Shown piece by piece: positions 22,380 through 33,800 of a DNA stretch of 64,000 nucleotides. This DNA is from Talaromyces rugulosus (taxonomy: Eukaryota > Ascomycota > Eurotiomycetes > Eurotiales > Trichocomaceae): contig NC_049561.1 of assembly GCF_013368755.1 (NCBI RefSeq), positions 2,542,001 through 2,606,000 of the forward strand, written 5' to 3'. Under the pieces are notes generated by a model that saw only the letters and a list, made by a program, of their open reading frames with translations, made no database searches and was not told where the DNA came from. The position numbers and the translations under genes were made by a program. Position 1 is the first letter of the stretch, and each line of letters opens with the position of its first letter.

Positions 22380-23121
22380 GACTGACTGGTATGTGTGTAT
22401 GTATGATGGATGTATAAATGTATGAATGGATTATGGATAGATCAAAACCAGGCCTGTACACATATATATGTCGAATTATCGAATGTCGTATATCGTATAT
22501 CCCATAATATAAAAATATCGCAGAATGTTGAATCGCCCGTCGCATACGGAAGCGGCGCTCCACCACCGAGGTGTGGCAGGATCAATTCAATCCGGTGAGA
22601 TCCGGGCCAGGCAAACAACAATAACAAACCAAAACGCGACCCTGCATCGCGTCCACTGATGTTTAAATGTTTCTTCCTCTTTTTTTTTTATCGAGACTGA
22701 CGAAGAAACGTGGCGCGGTTCGGGGAAAACGTGAGAAAGGAAAGAACGTCGGTCGCTAGTGTGCGGCTAAGCCCCCGGGCTAAAGCCGCCGGGCCAAATG
22801 AGAGCAAGCCTGGGCCCTCGATCAAGCTTTGCTGCTAAAACACTTGCATTCTTTTGCACGTGTGCTACGGAGACTGCTGGCGGAGATTAATGGCTGGATC
22901 GGCTCTTAAACCGATGTTTATCCGGAACCGTGAAGTTTACATGCACGTTTAACATTACTGGAGAATAATTTATTCAAATAGTACATGCAAATTACGATGC
23001 TATGCAGCCCGGCTTTCTACTATCCGCACAATCAAAAGAAGAGAAAGAAAAGGAAAGAAGAAAAAAAGAAAGACAAGAAAGAAACAAAAGTATGTACTAG
23101 TACCCCGCCTCTTTGCTGATG
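22380..23121. other. Intergenic region between transcription-factor-like gene and AP180
   Basis: Promoter of the minus-strand transcription-factor-like gene plus the 3' end of AP180. It includes a GC-rich palindromic segment around 22766-22797 (GGCTAAGCCCCCGGGCTAAAGCC) and a 55-base purine-rich run at about 23034-23090. No gene is supported. Confidence 0.5.
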
Positions 23122-25286
23122 TCATGTCATCCCCGGTCGAGGGAATATCGGCGCCGTGTCCAACTGCTCGAACCCTCCCATTGTGCCGTGCTGTCCACCA
23201 ACCTGCCACCCCTGGCCGGTCTGCTGGTTGATAAAAGCACTCTGACGGAACGGATTCGTGCTGCCCGTGGGATTGGGCTGCAAGGGCTGCAGCGTTTGCT
23301 GCTGCTGCTGCTGCTGTGGCGGCGCCATGGACTGTCTGGCAAAAGGGTTCGTCCCCGTGCGCTGGGGCTGGAGCTGAGGCTGCTGCTGCATGGGCTGGCT
23401 CTGCTGAAAGGGCGGTATTTGTGGAACAGGGGGTGCGTTCGAAGGAGGTGCTACCGAGAGTCGCTTGGCAAACGGATTGGTATTCTGTCGACTCAATGGC
23501 TTAGGGGCCTGCCCTGCTTGGTCGAAGCCGCCAGGACTGCCGCCGGTTTGGCTCGAAATAACCATCGACGCTCGGAATGGGTTTGTCGCGGTGCGCTGTG
23601 GCACCAGGCTGTTTGCCCGGGGTTGGAAAGCGGGTTGCTGGGGTTGATAAATGGTTTGTTGCGACTGGAAACTGTTTTGTTGTGGCGGGAAATTATTCTG
23701 TGGTTGAAAGCCGTTCGCAACGCCTTGCTGTTGTTGCTGGGGAAAGTTTGCAACTCCATTCGGAGTAGTCAGAGTGCTCTGGAACCCGTATGACTGCGGA
23801 CCGTAGCCCCCAAATCCTGCTCCCGTAGGCTGAGACTGTAGTTGCGGAGGGGCCGCCGCCTGTGGCTGTTGAGCTTGCGCAAAAGGGTTAGTTTCTTGCC
23901 GCTGAAACCCGCCCCCAAACCCAGGCTGCTGGGAGTATGTCGTCTGGGGCTGTTGAGTAAACCCGGTTTGCTGTGACGGAAAGCCAGTCGGTTGCGCCTG
24001 GAACGTGGGCTGGCCAAACGCGCCTTGCTGGAAGGTTGGCTGTTGTTGAGCTGCTGGCGGTGGGTTCGGTTCAATTGATCCAAAAAAGTCAATGAGATCT
24101 CCGCCTGGCGCCTTGGTCTCTGCCCTTGGAGCCGGTGCTGTTTGAGGCCTGCTGGGGAACGCACTCGACGCGGCATTGTTTCTAGACGCAACTGGCGACT
24201 TGCTGACCGATGCTCTTCGGCCGGTTTTCTTCCCATCAGACTGTACCCGATGATCTGTTCGCCGTAGATCAAAGTCAGGGTCGTTCAAATCGTCTTCGAG
24301 GAGTTGGACGAGGTCGGTCGAGGCATGTTTGAGGTTTGGGATTTCTAGGCGCGTGGCATACTCGAAATGCCGGGCAACACCGAGGAATTTCACTACTTCC
24401 TCAGTCTGGGCGCCGAATGTCTTGTAGATCTTCAGCGCGCGCTCGCTGTCAGGACGCGACATTTCAAAATAGTTTTCTAGAAATGGTTAGTCTGTATATT
24501 CCCACTAAACCGAAGAAATTCACCCACCAAGAACACTGATTGTCCCTTCATTCATAACAGAGTATAGAGCCAGAAGATCAAGGGTCAGAAGCCGAAAGGC
24601 AGTCAACGTTATTTCGTTTTCGACTTCATCCGTGAGGAGCTAGAGATCGCATTAGCTATAAGCACAAGGCCGTAATCGGCTTGCTTGACGTACGTCGCAT
24701 TTGAGCAATGCCTTTATTTGCTTCTGCACAACCTCTGTCTCGCGCAGCAAGCCCTTGTCGACTGTGAGGCGCTTTAATCGGCCCTGCCCGCTGCGTACAT
24801 AGTCGATCTTCGAATCGGAAAAGGCGCGGGCGCGAGCCACAAAGTAGTCGGAATATCTCCGGATATTTGCGCCTTGCGATTGGACTATCTGGAATTAGCA
24901 GAGCGCAAAAATACAGAACGTGTATAAACCCACCTTCTGAAAAACTGCTGATGGCGATCTTTCTGGGGTTCTCTGAAAGGTATTCCAATGCCGCCGACTC
25001 GGCTCCTTCTCGGATCATCAGATGAAGAACAATAAGTGATTTAAAGACAATTGTCCATGTCGAATCGCGCAGTCGAAACTGCAGTGTCCGGAAGATTTCG
25101 GCGACCCCGGCCTCTCCACTGCGCGTGGCTATAAGGATATGTTCAATGTATTTCGACTTTGGGGCTGCAAGCTGCAAGAGAAACAAGTTAGCCCTCATCC
25201 ATCGGCATGATCAAACACAGACACAAACACAAACACACCTTGATCTTGGTAGCCCCCTTGACCGACTTCTCAAAGTTTGGCGCCAT
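23122..25286 (-). CDS. AP180: AP180/CALM-type clathrin adaptor with ANTH domain (YAP1801/1802 homologue)
   Basis: Endocytic adaptor that binds PI(4,5)P2 and clathrin at the plasma membrane. Exons 25286-25239, 25171-24934, 24884-24694, 24639-24528, 24476-23122 (1944 nt, 647 residues). The ANTH domain covers about residues 1-285: MAPNFEKSVKGATKIK with the K-G-A-T-K-I-K lipid-binding patch, then APKSKYIEHILIATRS, VFKSLIVLHLMIREG, VQSQGANIRRYSDYF and DYVRSGQGRLKRLT. The C-terminal half is Gln/Pro-rich and disordered with repeated NPF tripeptides (TNPFAQA, TNPFRAS, NTNPFAKR, TNPFARQ, STNPFRQ) that bind EH-domain partners such as Ede1/Pan1, and a DLIDFFGSI clathrin-box-like segment. The acceptor of exon 3 must be the second AG (CCAGATAG) to give EVQSQGANIRR. 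Confidence 0.93.
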
Positions 25287-26578
25287 TCTCTCGGTGCTTT
25301 ATGGGTGAGTGCAATCCGAGGCAACAAACGCGCAGATGTCAATATAGAGACGTGGCGCCCCTCCAGCCTGAAAGTAACCAACGCCCAAAACACAACAGCC
25401 AGAGTAAGATAATGGGATTCAAATTGATGCCTCAGCGCGAACCATCGTGCTTGTCCAGCGTAGCATGCCAATCAGGGAAAGCGATTTGGCCAATTTTTTT
25501 GGTTTACCCCTCTGCGCAGAGGACAAAAGGAGAATGACGAACCGCGGAATTGCGGCAGGGCGAGGGAGACGAGCTGCTAATGAATGGGATATGCGATACA
25601 GCGAGGACAAATAGCAGGATAAGAAGAACTGGAAGAAGAAAAAAATTCCACGTTGCACGGAGCCTGCGTGAGGGCGGAGAGTGATGACCGGCAACTTTGG
25701 GGGTCGTTGTCAAGATTCCGGCAGCTCAACGGCACTGCGAGTGGGCCCGACCCTGCGCCGCCCGAATCTCTTGGCACGCCACATCTACATTGTATACTAT
25801 ACATAGAATTATTGGCGTTTGCCTATACCATATTTAAATATGCAACTAGTATGGTGATGACTGGGCTTAAGTCTGTTTTGGACCCTCTCTATGCACCATT
25901 ATACTGTTGCCTAAACCTATTTTAGCCTTGTCATACCATGGTTTCTACTATATGCTCCTGGTAGGATGCACGTAGAAATGCAATCAAATGAACGATATTG
26001 GACTTTACTGCTTTCCATGTCCTTACTATGTATTATACACCATGTACCATGAATTTACTTCTTCAAAGTCAACCAAAGGTCGAATGTGCCAGTGAACCCC
26101 GCCTAAGCGAGCCTCCAGTCCACCTTCCCTTGACCAGACCCCCCTGTTCTTTTACCTCTCACCTCTCGCCTCACAACTACCCCTTCGATTTTTTTATCTT
26201 ACCCCTCTCACTACTTAGGTTGTCAAAGAAATTAATTTGCATTTTTGTTGTGCACCTTCTCCACCAAGTCAACTCACTCTTCCCTTCTTTCTGTCCTCAG
26301 TATTCCTCAGTCCTTCTCGTATCACACTTTCTTCAACGCGTTGCTATTGCTTCAGCTATCTTTCGGCTCTCTTACTACGAACTTCCAAATCAAATCTTCA
26401 GGATGTTCAGAATTTACTTGTTCCTTTGAGATTCTCTTTCTCCAGCCTCTCTCTCTCTCTCTCTCTCTCTATCTGGTAATGGCCTCCCCACGAGGTACCC
26501 AATCCTCTGCTGACCATCATCTTCTCAAAACAGCCAGCAGCGTTTCTGAAAATCGCGTCTTGGTTTCATACAATCAAA
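25287..26578. other. Divergent promoter region, AP180 / SANT-ART-like gene
   Basis: About 1.3 kb containing the AP180 promoter (CACAAACACA repeats lie just inside its first intron) and, toward the right, a C/T-rich leader with a CTCTCT run at about 26446-26471 in front of the next plus-strand gene. Small open frames here are compositional and are not supported as genes. Confidence 0.5.
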
Positions 26579-28764
26579 ATGTCCCATCCTCAGCCTTCTC
26601 TCGCGGCCCTGAATTTTCGTACCAGACGGCCTCAGCACTCCTGGAGTCAAGAGGAACGCTACCTCCTTTGCTGTCTACGAAGGTTTTTCGACTTGCAGTA
26701 TGGTCAAATAACGAAAATATTCAATGAACTTTATTTCACCAAAATTCAAGCAGAGGGTTTTCCACAAGGGCTCAAGAGGTCTACTGTGACAACTCAGTGG
26801 GAAGACCTGGGACGACGGTTCCACGACGACTGGAAGCACGTCCACCATGACATCCCATTTGACCAAGGGCCACAGCACTTTAATCATTTATTCCAGATGA
26901 TTAGAACCGCATCTGCTGCTCTTCATATAGCCCTGGTGACCAGGGCGCGTGACTTGGACGTATCGCGTTTTGGCCTGATGGCTACAACTAGGCGACGAGC
27001 ACAGCCAGCTCAGCCAGCTCAACCAGTACAGACTCTACCAGCAGCTTCTGGAAAGGCAACAAGGGCAACCACTACTGAAATTCAAAATCCGATCGCTTTC
27101 CGTCCCCTGCAAACCAATGTTAGTCCGGAAGATCCATCTGAACCGAGTCAAGCTCCACCCGCACCCAAGGTTAGTACTCTATATATATCCCGAGCTTCAT
27201 GTATATATACAACAGCTAACAAACAACATAGCCTCGACAGTATGCAGAAATAACTGATCCGATAGGGCATATTCGTTCCTACGGGCTTAACAGAAGAGCG
27301 GAATTTCCAAAGCCAACTCCCCCGACCCAGATACCTTCCTTACTATGGCGATTCTCGAACGACGACTCCGCTGGGATTAATAGCAAGTGGGGGTATGTCG
27401 CCTACGCATTCACCGTTGAGCTAGGAAATATACCTCATCCCGAGGAGAGACTCGAGGAATTTCCAGCGTGGGTTTGGTCGCACGTCAACAAAAAGAGGAT
27501 TCCTTCCCCTTTTATCTCAACATCAATTGACCCGCTCGTGCCAATGCATCGAGCTTTGCGCGGAAACAGAAACGCCATTTTCAGTCTTGTAAATCCAAAG
27601 CAGATCCCGTCCAGCCATATTTTTTATATGCAAGATCTGATGCGACAGTTTTCTATTTTTACTCGCGGCTACTACGGCACAAAGGAGTACATCATCTGGG
27701 GCTGTATTTCTCGCCCTGCCATACTGATGTCGTTTCGAGTGGATGAACTGCTAGAAATCACCGAAGAACACCAAGATATCAAGGAGATGCTACAGCTGGA
27801 TGTTATTTCGGAGTCTAAAACATGCAAGACTCCTCTGTTTGACAGACTGGCCGCAAAAACCTTTGAGAGTGACTTCCAAGTGGGCAAGACCCTCGGAAAG
27901 TTACTCAAGCTGTTGCATCTGCAGCGCGAGTACGCTCATGATGCTGCCACGGCCTTCAATAAATCTTGGAGATTTACGAATTCAGAGGACACCGCGCAGT
28001 TTCTTCGTGGCGTAGATTCTGGTTACGATCAAACTGAGACCGATCCCCTTTCCTCACCCCCGTCGTCGAACAGATCGTCAGGCGTTGAATCGATGAATAG
28101 TACAGGCCTCGCCGCTCAAGAGGGTTATGTGTTGGTAGAGTCATCCCAGAAAGCCTGCAATGAACAGGAAGAAGAGCTCCGTGACGATCATGCAACTGCT
28201 GAGAAAGTTCGAGAGTCCATCGACCGACTTAGCATCCTCGACGACGAGGAAGACGGTAGCATGATCATCGTCTCGAACACTCCTTGTCCCTCATCTTCAA
28301 AAGGCAAAGAAGTCCTCAGATCTACAGAGAAACGCCCAGCAACGGTGCAGTTTCCGGTAGAAACGAAATTTCGAAAGACAGATGGTGTTTCGTTTCCATC
28401 AAGAAATCGCACGGTAGCAACGAGACACATTTCAATGTTCAACCCAAACTCCTCGTCGTGGTCCCCGATTCGAGATACTTGTGAACCTGACTCTGAAGCA
28501 AGAAATATCAAGAAGGAGGAGGAGGTTTTTCCGTCCATCGAAGATGCCGAGAACCACCACGAAGTCAAGACACCCGAACCACCGACGACTCTGCGCATCA
28601 AGCAAAGCAGAAGCCGAAGTTGTAGCATGGATAGCGATTCCACAATCGGCAACGATATGCCAGTGACTGATCGGTTTGGAAGGGAGCGGTCCCATATTAA
28701 CCGCGTGATAAATACCCATTGGCCAGCATTCTGGGATTCACTCCAAGAAAGCGCCAGGGACTAA
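26579..28764 (+). CDS. SANT/Myb-like N-terminus plus DUF7587-like domain with ADP-ribosyltransferase-type R-S-E pattern
   Basis: Two exons, 26579-27169 and 27232-28764 (2124 nt, 707 residues), phase-0 intron with GTTAGT donor and GCTAAC branch site. Residues about 20-60 (HSWSQEERYLLCCLRRFFDL then YGQITKIFNELYF) look like a divergent SANT/Myb motif. Residues about 230-370 resemble the fungal domain I know as DUF7587: LLWRF (Arg237), PFISTSIDP (Ser293-Thr-Ser295), then a beta-strand IFSLVNPKQ and GTKEYIIWGCISRPAILM (Glu349). Spacing and strand context match the R-STS-E catalytic core of ADP-ribosyltransferases, which is my inference. The C-terminal third is acidic, disordered and rich in Ser, with a possible SUMO site (IKKEEE). 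Upstream ATGs in the C/T-rich leader are out of keeping with the domain start. Confidence 0.68.
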
Positions 28765-29562
28765 ACTGCATTGCAATTGAGCGAAGAGAATCAAAACTTA
28801 CCATCTACGTCGAAGTGTTTCTCTATTCGCATTATGGTCTTAGGGTCGTATAGATCTGGCGTTGATAGACGGCTTGAGGTTAATTAGCATGGTGGAAGGG
28901 TTTTGTTGTTATTTTTCGTGGTTTGTCGGATTATATATCTTTTCTTCAACGACTTTGTTCGCCTCGAAGGACCTACTACCTGGAGCGTACGCGCCCAGTT
29001 ATCTGGATAGCGCTGTTGCTAGGGCTTCTTGGTCTTTTTTTTATTTTACGGAAATGGGGTTTTGGTTCATTTCGCCATGGATTTGCCTGTCTTTTCCAAC
29101 ATCTGAAAATGTTCCGTGCACCTTTTAAAGTCTTAAAGAATTAAAAGTAGACAAATCAATTGATTTGCTAATGCATATGAAAAAGTTTACTTGTACCAAG
29201 CAGCATCACCTAAAATGTATAACAAAAGAAAAGGAGATAATTGTTTGGAAACACCTGCCATACAAGTCGCCGATAAACCAATCCATCCATCCATTATTTG
29301 TGGAAAAATGACGACACCGTTTTTTGTTTGTTTGTGAGACCCAGGCTTGTTAAAAAAAAACATTTTGGAAAAGAAAAGAATAAAAGAATTGGTATTTATC
29401 TTCTCTTCTATCCAAACAGCCCTTTCTTTTTAAAAAAAAGACCGTCACAATCCTTTGTTTGATTTTAATCTTGTCATGTCCCTCTTTTTTTAATGTCGTT
29501 ATAAATCCTCACAAGGTAAAAAAAAACAACCCATAAACATTTCAACTCCTCGATGGATATGT
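28765..29562. other. Convergent 3' region
   Basis: 3' flanks of the SANT/ART-like gene (plus) and RPS11 (minus), with many T and A runs. A plus-strand open frame at 28923-29144 encodes one hydrophobic helix but lacks an ATG start at its beginning and is not called. Confidence 0.5.
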
Positions 29563-30450
29563 TTAGAACTTGCTGAAGGCCTTGACAGCCTTGCCAGTGC
29601 GGGGAAGGACACGGAGAACGTTGAAGCGGACCTGCAGGGAGAATTGCGTTAGCCAAACTGTTTCACTCATATAATCCAAAACTCGCCAGGACATTTGGCG
29701 CTCAACAAAGAGAGAAAAAAAAGGTTCAAACAAATAGAACAACATACAGTCTTGCTGAGAGGACGGCACTGGCCGACGGTAACCTGGTCACCTTCCTCAA
29801 CACGGAAGGCGGGGGAGACGTGGGCAGCCAGGTTCTTGTGGCGCCGCTCGTAACGGTCGTACTTGGGGACGTAGTGAAGGTATTCACGGCGGATAATGAG
29901 GGTACGGTGCATCTTGGTGGACACAACGGTGCCGGTCAAGATACGACCACGGATGGAGACGAGACCAGTGAAGGGGCACTTCTTGTCTTTTCAACAGTTA
30001 GCATTTCATCCGGAAAAAAAAAGGTCGCGTTCAAGGAATAGAAACTGTGGGTCCGAAAATATTCGAATCGATGACTTTTTCAACGCAAATGATGCAAATC
30101 TGAAGATTGTGTCTTTTATGCTGCTCGCGAAAGTAATAGCCAACTCGCATGAAGTTGACCTCAACCGTAGATTCCATCATTTGTGTCGATCAACCATCTT
30201 TTTCAAATCTTTTCGGTGTCCCTAATTTCAAATCTCGTCACGCGGCGCAATGTCGAAAATCGTAATTCATACCAATGTAGCTGCCATCAATGGCGTTCTT
30301 GGGAGTACGGAATCCCAGACCAACGTCCTTGTACCATCTTCGGCCACCCTTTCCAACTCTCTTGCTCTTGGCCTTGGACTTGGAGTTGAGGAAGATGTGA
30401 GGCTGCTTCTGGAAGGCGCGCTCCGACTGGACGGTCAACTCGGTCGCCAT
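29563..30450 (-). CDS. RPS11: 40S ribosomal protein uS17 (RPS11)
   Basis: Small-subunit ribosomal protein of the uS17 family, binding 18S rRNA near the platform. Exons 30450-30273, 29986-29748, 29631-29563 give 161 residues, the normal eukaryotic length. The start [20 protein letters not shown], the NSK...[18 protein letters not shown] block, [47 protein letters not shown] and the end [12 protein letters not shown] are all uS17-typical. Intron 1 (30272-29987) is 286 nt, several times longer than other introns in this window, and contains a long inverted repeat. The gene is divergent from SPC7 and shares a 439-bp promoter region. Confidence 0.98.
30086..30183. repeat. Inverted repeat in RPS11 intron 1 (possible structured RNA)
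   Basis: Left arm 30086-30101 (CAAATGATGCAAATCT) and right arm 30169-30183 (AGATTCCATCATTTG) are complementary over about 13 of 15 positions, enclosing a 67-base loop. On the transcribed minus strand the left foot reads CAAATGATGG, close to a box C (RUGAUGA) core. I could not identify a clear box D or H/ACA motif, so snoRNA identity is only a possibility. Confidence 0.35.
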
Positions 30451-30889
30451 GATTGCGAGGATTCAGTCGACACTGTGGTGTGGGTTGTCGAGAGGGGAGG
30501 GGAGTTGCTGGGATTGTCGACGTCGAGGTTGAGAAAGATTTGTGCGGAGCCCAGGCTCAAGCGTTAGATTATTGAGTGTGGGAGTTGTGCGATGTTGCCG
30601 CTAGTCCCGATGAAGCATGGTGGGATTCGGCTAGGGCTTCTTTTGGTTTGTTTACATGCGGAAGGCGCCCTAGGCCCGATCGGGGCAAGGCGGTTGCCGT
30701 TGGTTGCCGTTGGTTGGCCGAGACGCGCTTTGGCATCATCATCGCATGTTCTGTTGATGTTTTGATTGTTGTTCGAGCTGTCGTTTTGCACATCTGCCCG
30801 GTGTCGCAGCCTGTCAATGACACACCGTACCGCCAAGTAACTTCTTTTTGTATTTCTATTCTGATTTTGTTAATCTGCCGAATACAAAC
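30451..30889. promoter_or_regulatory. Divergent promoter, RPS11 / SPC7
   Basis: 439 bases between two divergent starts. No TATA box is evident on the RPS11 side, and I cannot assign a specific ribosomal-protein promoter motif. Confidence 0.5.
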
Positions 30890-33800
30890 ATGGCGTCGCG
30901 CGACACGGCGGGGAGCGTTCGACCACGATCTCGCCGTTCAATCGCCTTCTTGCCAAAGAGCAGCGCGGCGCTGGACAAAGAGAATGCGACTACAGATATC
31001 GACGCTATCAAAGATGCATCAGCTACCGGCAGAGCGCTAACAAGAGACAAAAAATCGCGTAGCAAGAGTTTAGGTCCAGGTGGTTTGGATGCGTTGCAAG
31101 TCTCCAATGGCAACCGGCGAAAGGTATGTTCAATTGCTCATTAATGTGACATTGGGCTTGTTTATTGATTTATGCCTACAGTCGTCAATGGTCATTCCTC
31201 CTCTCAAGTCGATCCTGAAGCCGACAGTACCGGTTTCACCACCCCGTCAGATCCCAGCATTCGATCAAGCACGCAAACGAAATTCGAGTCGTAGTCCGTC
31301 ACCAAGGAAATCGCGAAACACACCGAGATCGCCTCAGGCCGAAGAAGGTCTACTTATTGATTTTTCGACTCCCGCCCAGGCCCCCGTCACAGGAACGGAG
31401 CAATTAGACAACCCTTTCGATGGCTTCAATGCTTCGTCGGCGATCCGTGATGCGAAAGAACGCGAGGAAAAAGAACGGAGGGAGCGCGAAAGAAAGGCCA
31501 TCCTTGAACAGAGAGATGCGCGGCGAAAATCTATGGGTGAGTTATATTTCTCTACACTGGCGAGCATCTCACTGACGACCAAAAGCCAACCGCCGAGTTT
31601 CATTTGCCCCAGAAGCAACACTTCACACATGGAACGTCGTCGAGTTGGGTGAGGATTCAACAGCGTCTTCTTCAGCAAACTCAACGAGGCGCGCATCATC
31701 ACTGGCGAATTCCACCAACAAAGCGCATTCAGATACTCCTGAAGCCCCAGCAGAACACGACACCGAGGAAGATCCGGATGCGGCATTTTCTCCAATAAAG
31801 CCTACTTTCTCAGAGCCCCAAAGAGAGTTTTCGTCAAGCCCCTTTAGTGGAAGCTCTGTAGGAGGCAGCGATGGAACACAAAGCCCAATCAAAGACGTCG
31901 ACGATGTAGAATCGGACAGTGACAATGATTTCGATGGGGAAAGCACGGCAATGAGTCTGGACGATGTTACTGCCAACACAAACGGGACCGTTCGAACCGT
32001 CGATTCTGACACAAGTTCGAGTGCAAGATTGAACGAGGCTTTGCGACAAGCGGCTCAGGAGGCTGGCACTAGAAACATCGATTTCAACGAGAAGGGTGAT
32101 ACGTCAGCCGGAAATCAAGAGATCGCGGGTGCTTTCAAGCCATGGATCCAGAAGGGACAGAGAATTAGTTTTGACATGGAAGACATGAGTGGTCTACAAG
32201 ACCAAGAAAACATCAACCCCCTCCGGAACGACAATGCCCAGTCTCGTGACGATGAGGACTACCAATATTCTGATATTGAGAATGAAGATCTTAGTATGGA
32301 AATCACCGGCGCTGTGGGAAAGATCCTCGGACGCGTTCCTAATAGCCAGAACCTGAACCGTCGAAAATCAATAGCAGAGCAGACCAACTACGACGAACAA
32401 ACCATGGAGTTGACTAACGTTGTTGGTGGAATTGAAGCAACCCCGTCACCTGCGAAGTCCGATGCTGAAAGTAACATAAACGATGATGAAGAAATGACCA
32501 TGGAGTTCACATCTGTCGTCGGTGGTGTGCTGAACAAGAATACACAGCAGAGCCGAGATTTCTTCAGTGAAACTCCCCAGCGCGATGACCAAACTGGTCG
32601 GGACTTTTCCGAATGGGGTGATGGCGATGAAGACGACGATGCTGCCATGGAATTCACTGGAGCTGTTGGCCGCATCCTCTCCCCAATCGAGGAGAGAACC
32701 GAATCCCACGACGGAAACACTGCCGGCATGGACATTACGACGGCAATGGGCAGAATTTTGCCGCCGGGATTGGATACAAACTCTAAAGAGCAGGCCAAGC
32801 AGCTCATGGAACTGGAGTCTGATGCTGGTCAATTGGTCAGCTCTCCTTTCCAGCACCAAGTGCAATCTCCTCCGATATCCCTAATCCCTCCACACATCAC
32901 TGTTGCATCAGAGACTGGAAGCCCTAGCTTTTCCAGTACCCGATCCCGACGAACAAGAAGGGAATCTACATCCTCTGTCACCCGTCTTTCGCCTTCAAAA
33001 CAGACAACTCCAAATAAACCTCGCACTCCATCGAAGCAACTTACACCACAGCCTGATCGACCAACCACCCCTGGAAAAACCCCACCTTCGAGTAACATCA
33101 CGTTTCGAAGCGCGTCGCCAAAGAAGCTCTTCCGCGAGGAGATTCGAGCATCAGCTATCAAGCATCGCTCGCCAGGACGGAGTAGTCTGTTTGAGAATAG
33201 TGCGGGTGGAGAATCAACGCCAGCATTTATCCTCCGCCCCCATCCGAGGTACTCATCTGGCCTTGGAGTCGACAGAGAAGGGTTGGGATCGCCAAAGGTT
33301 GCTGAGATTCTTGATCGTCGACGCTCTATAGGCGAGGATGCTGAAGAATTCGTTCCTCAAGAGCAGTCGCCTAGACGACTTCGTTTTGAAGACCCTGTCA
33401 GGATCCACGAGGAAGTTGATCGTGAACGAGAGGAGGAAGAGCACCGAGAGGAAGCCCATGTTCAGCCTCTCCAGGCCAGCGAACTGGACACCACATCTAG
33501 TTTGAGAGATCTCATCTCTAGCTTGACCCCTAAAAAGCGCAAAGTAGGAGTTCGCAAAAGTCTGCATGTAGGCGCGGCCAAGGGGATTCTTGGGAAGCGC
33601 CCAGCCGAGCTTGATGACGATGAGGAAGATACCCCTAAGAGGATTCGTGCTGCTGCTGCAAGCCCTGTTAAACCTGTCAAGCTCCCTGCCCCTCCGTCAA
33701 AAGACGAGACTGTGGGACGTTCGAGTCGTATTTCCACTGGAAGACTATTTGACCTTTCACCAGAGAGGCACGGTAGTTTCACGCCTCGCGGCAAACCGCC

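Noticed and set aside
28862..29144. Small plus-strand frames with a hydrophobic helix
   Set aside because: Lie in the 3' flank of the SANT/ART-like gene; the longer-looking frame has no ATG at its start and no recognisable family.
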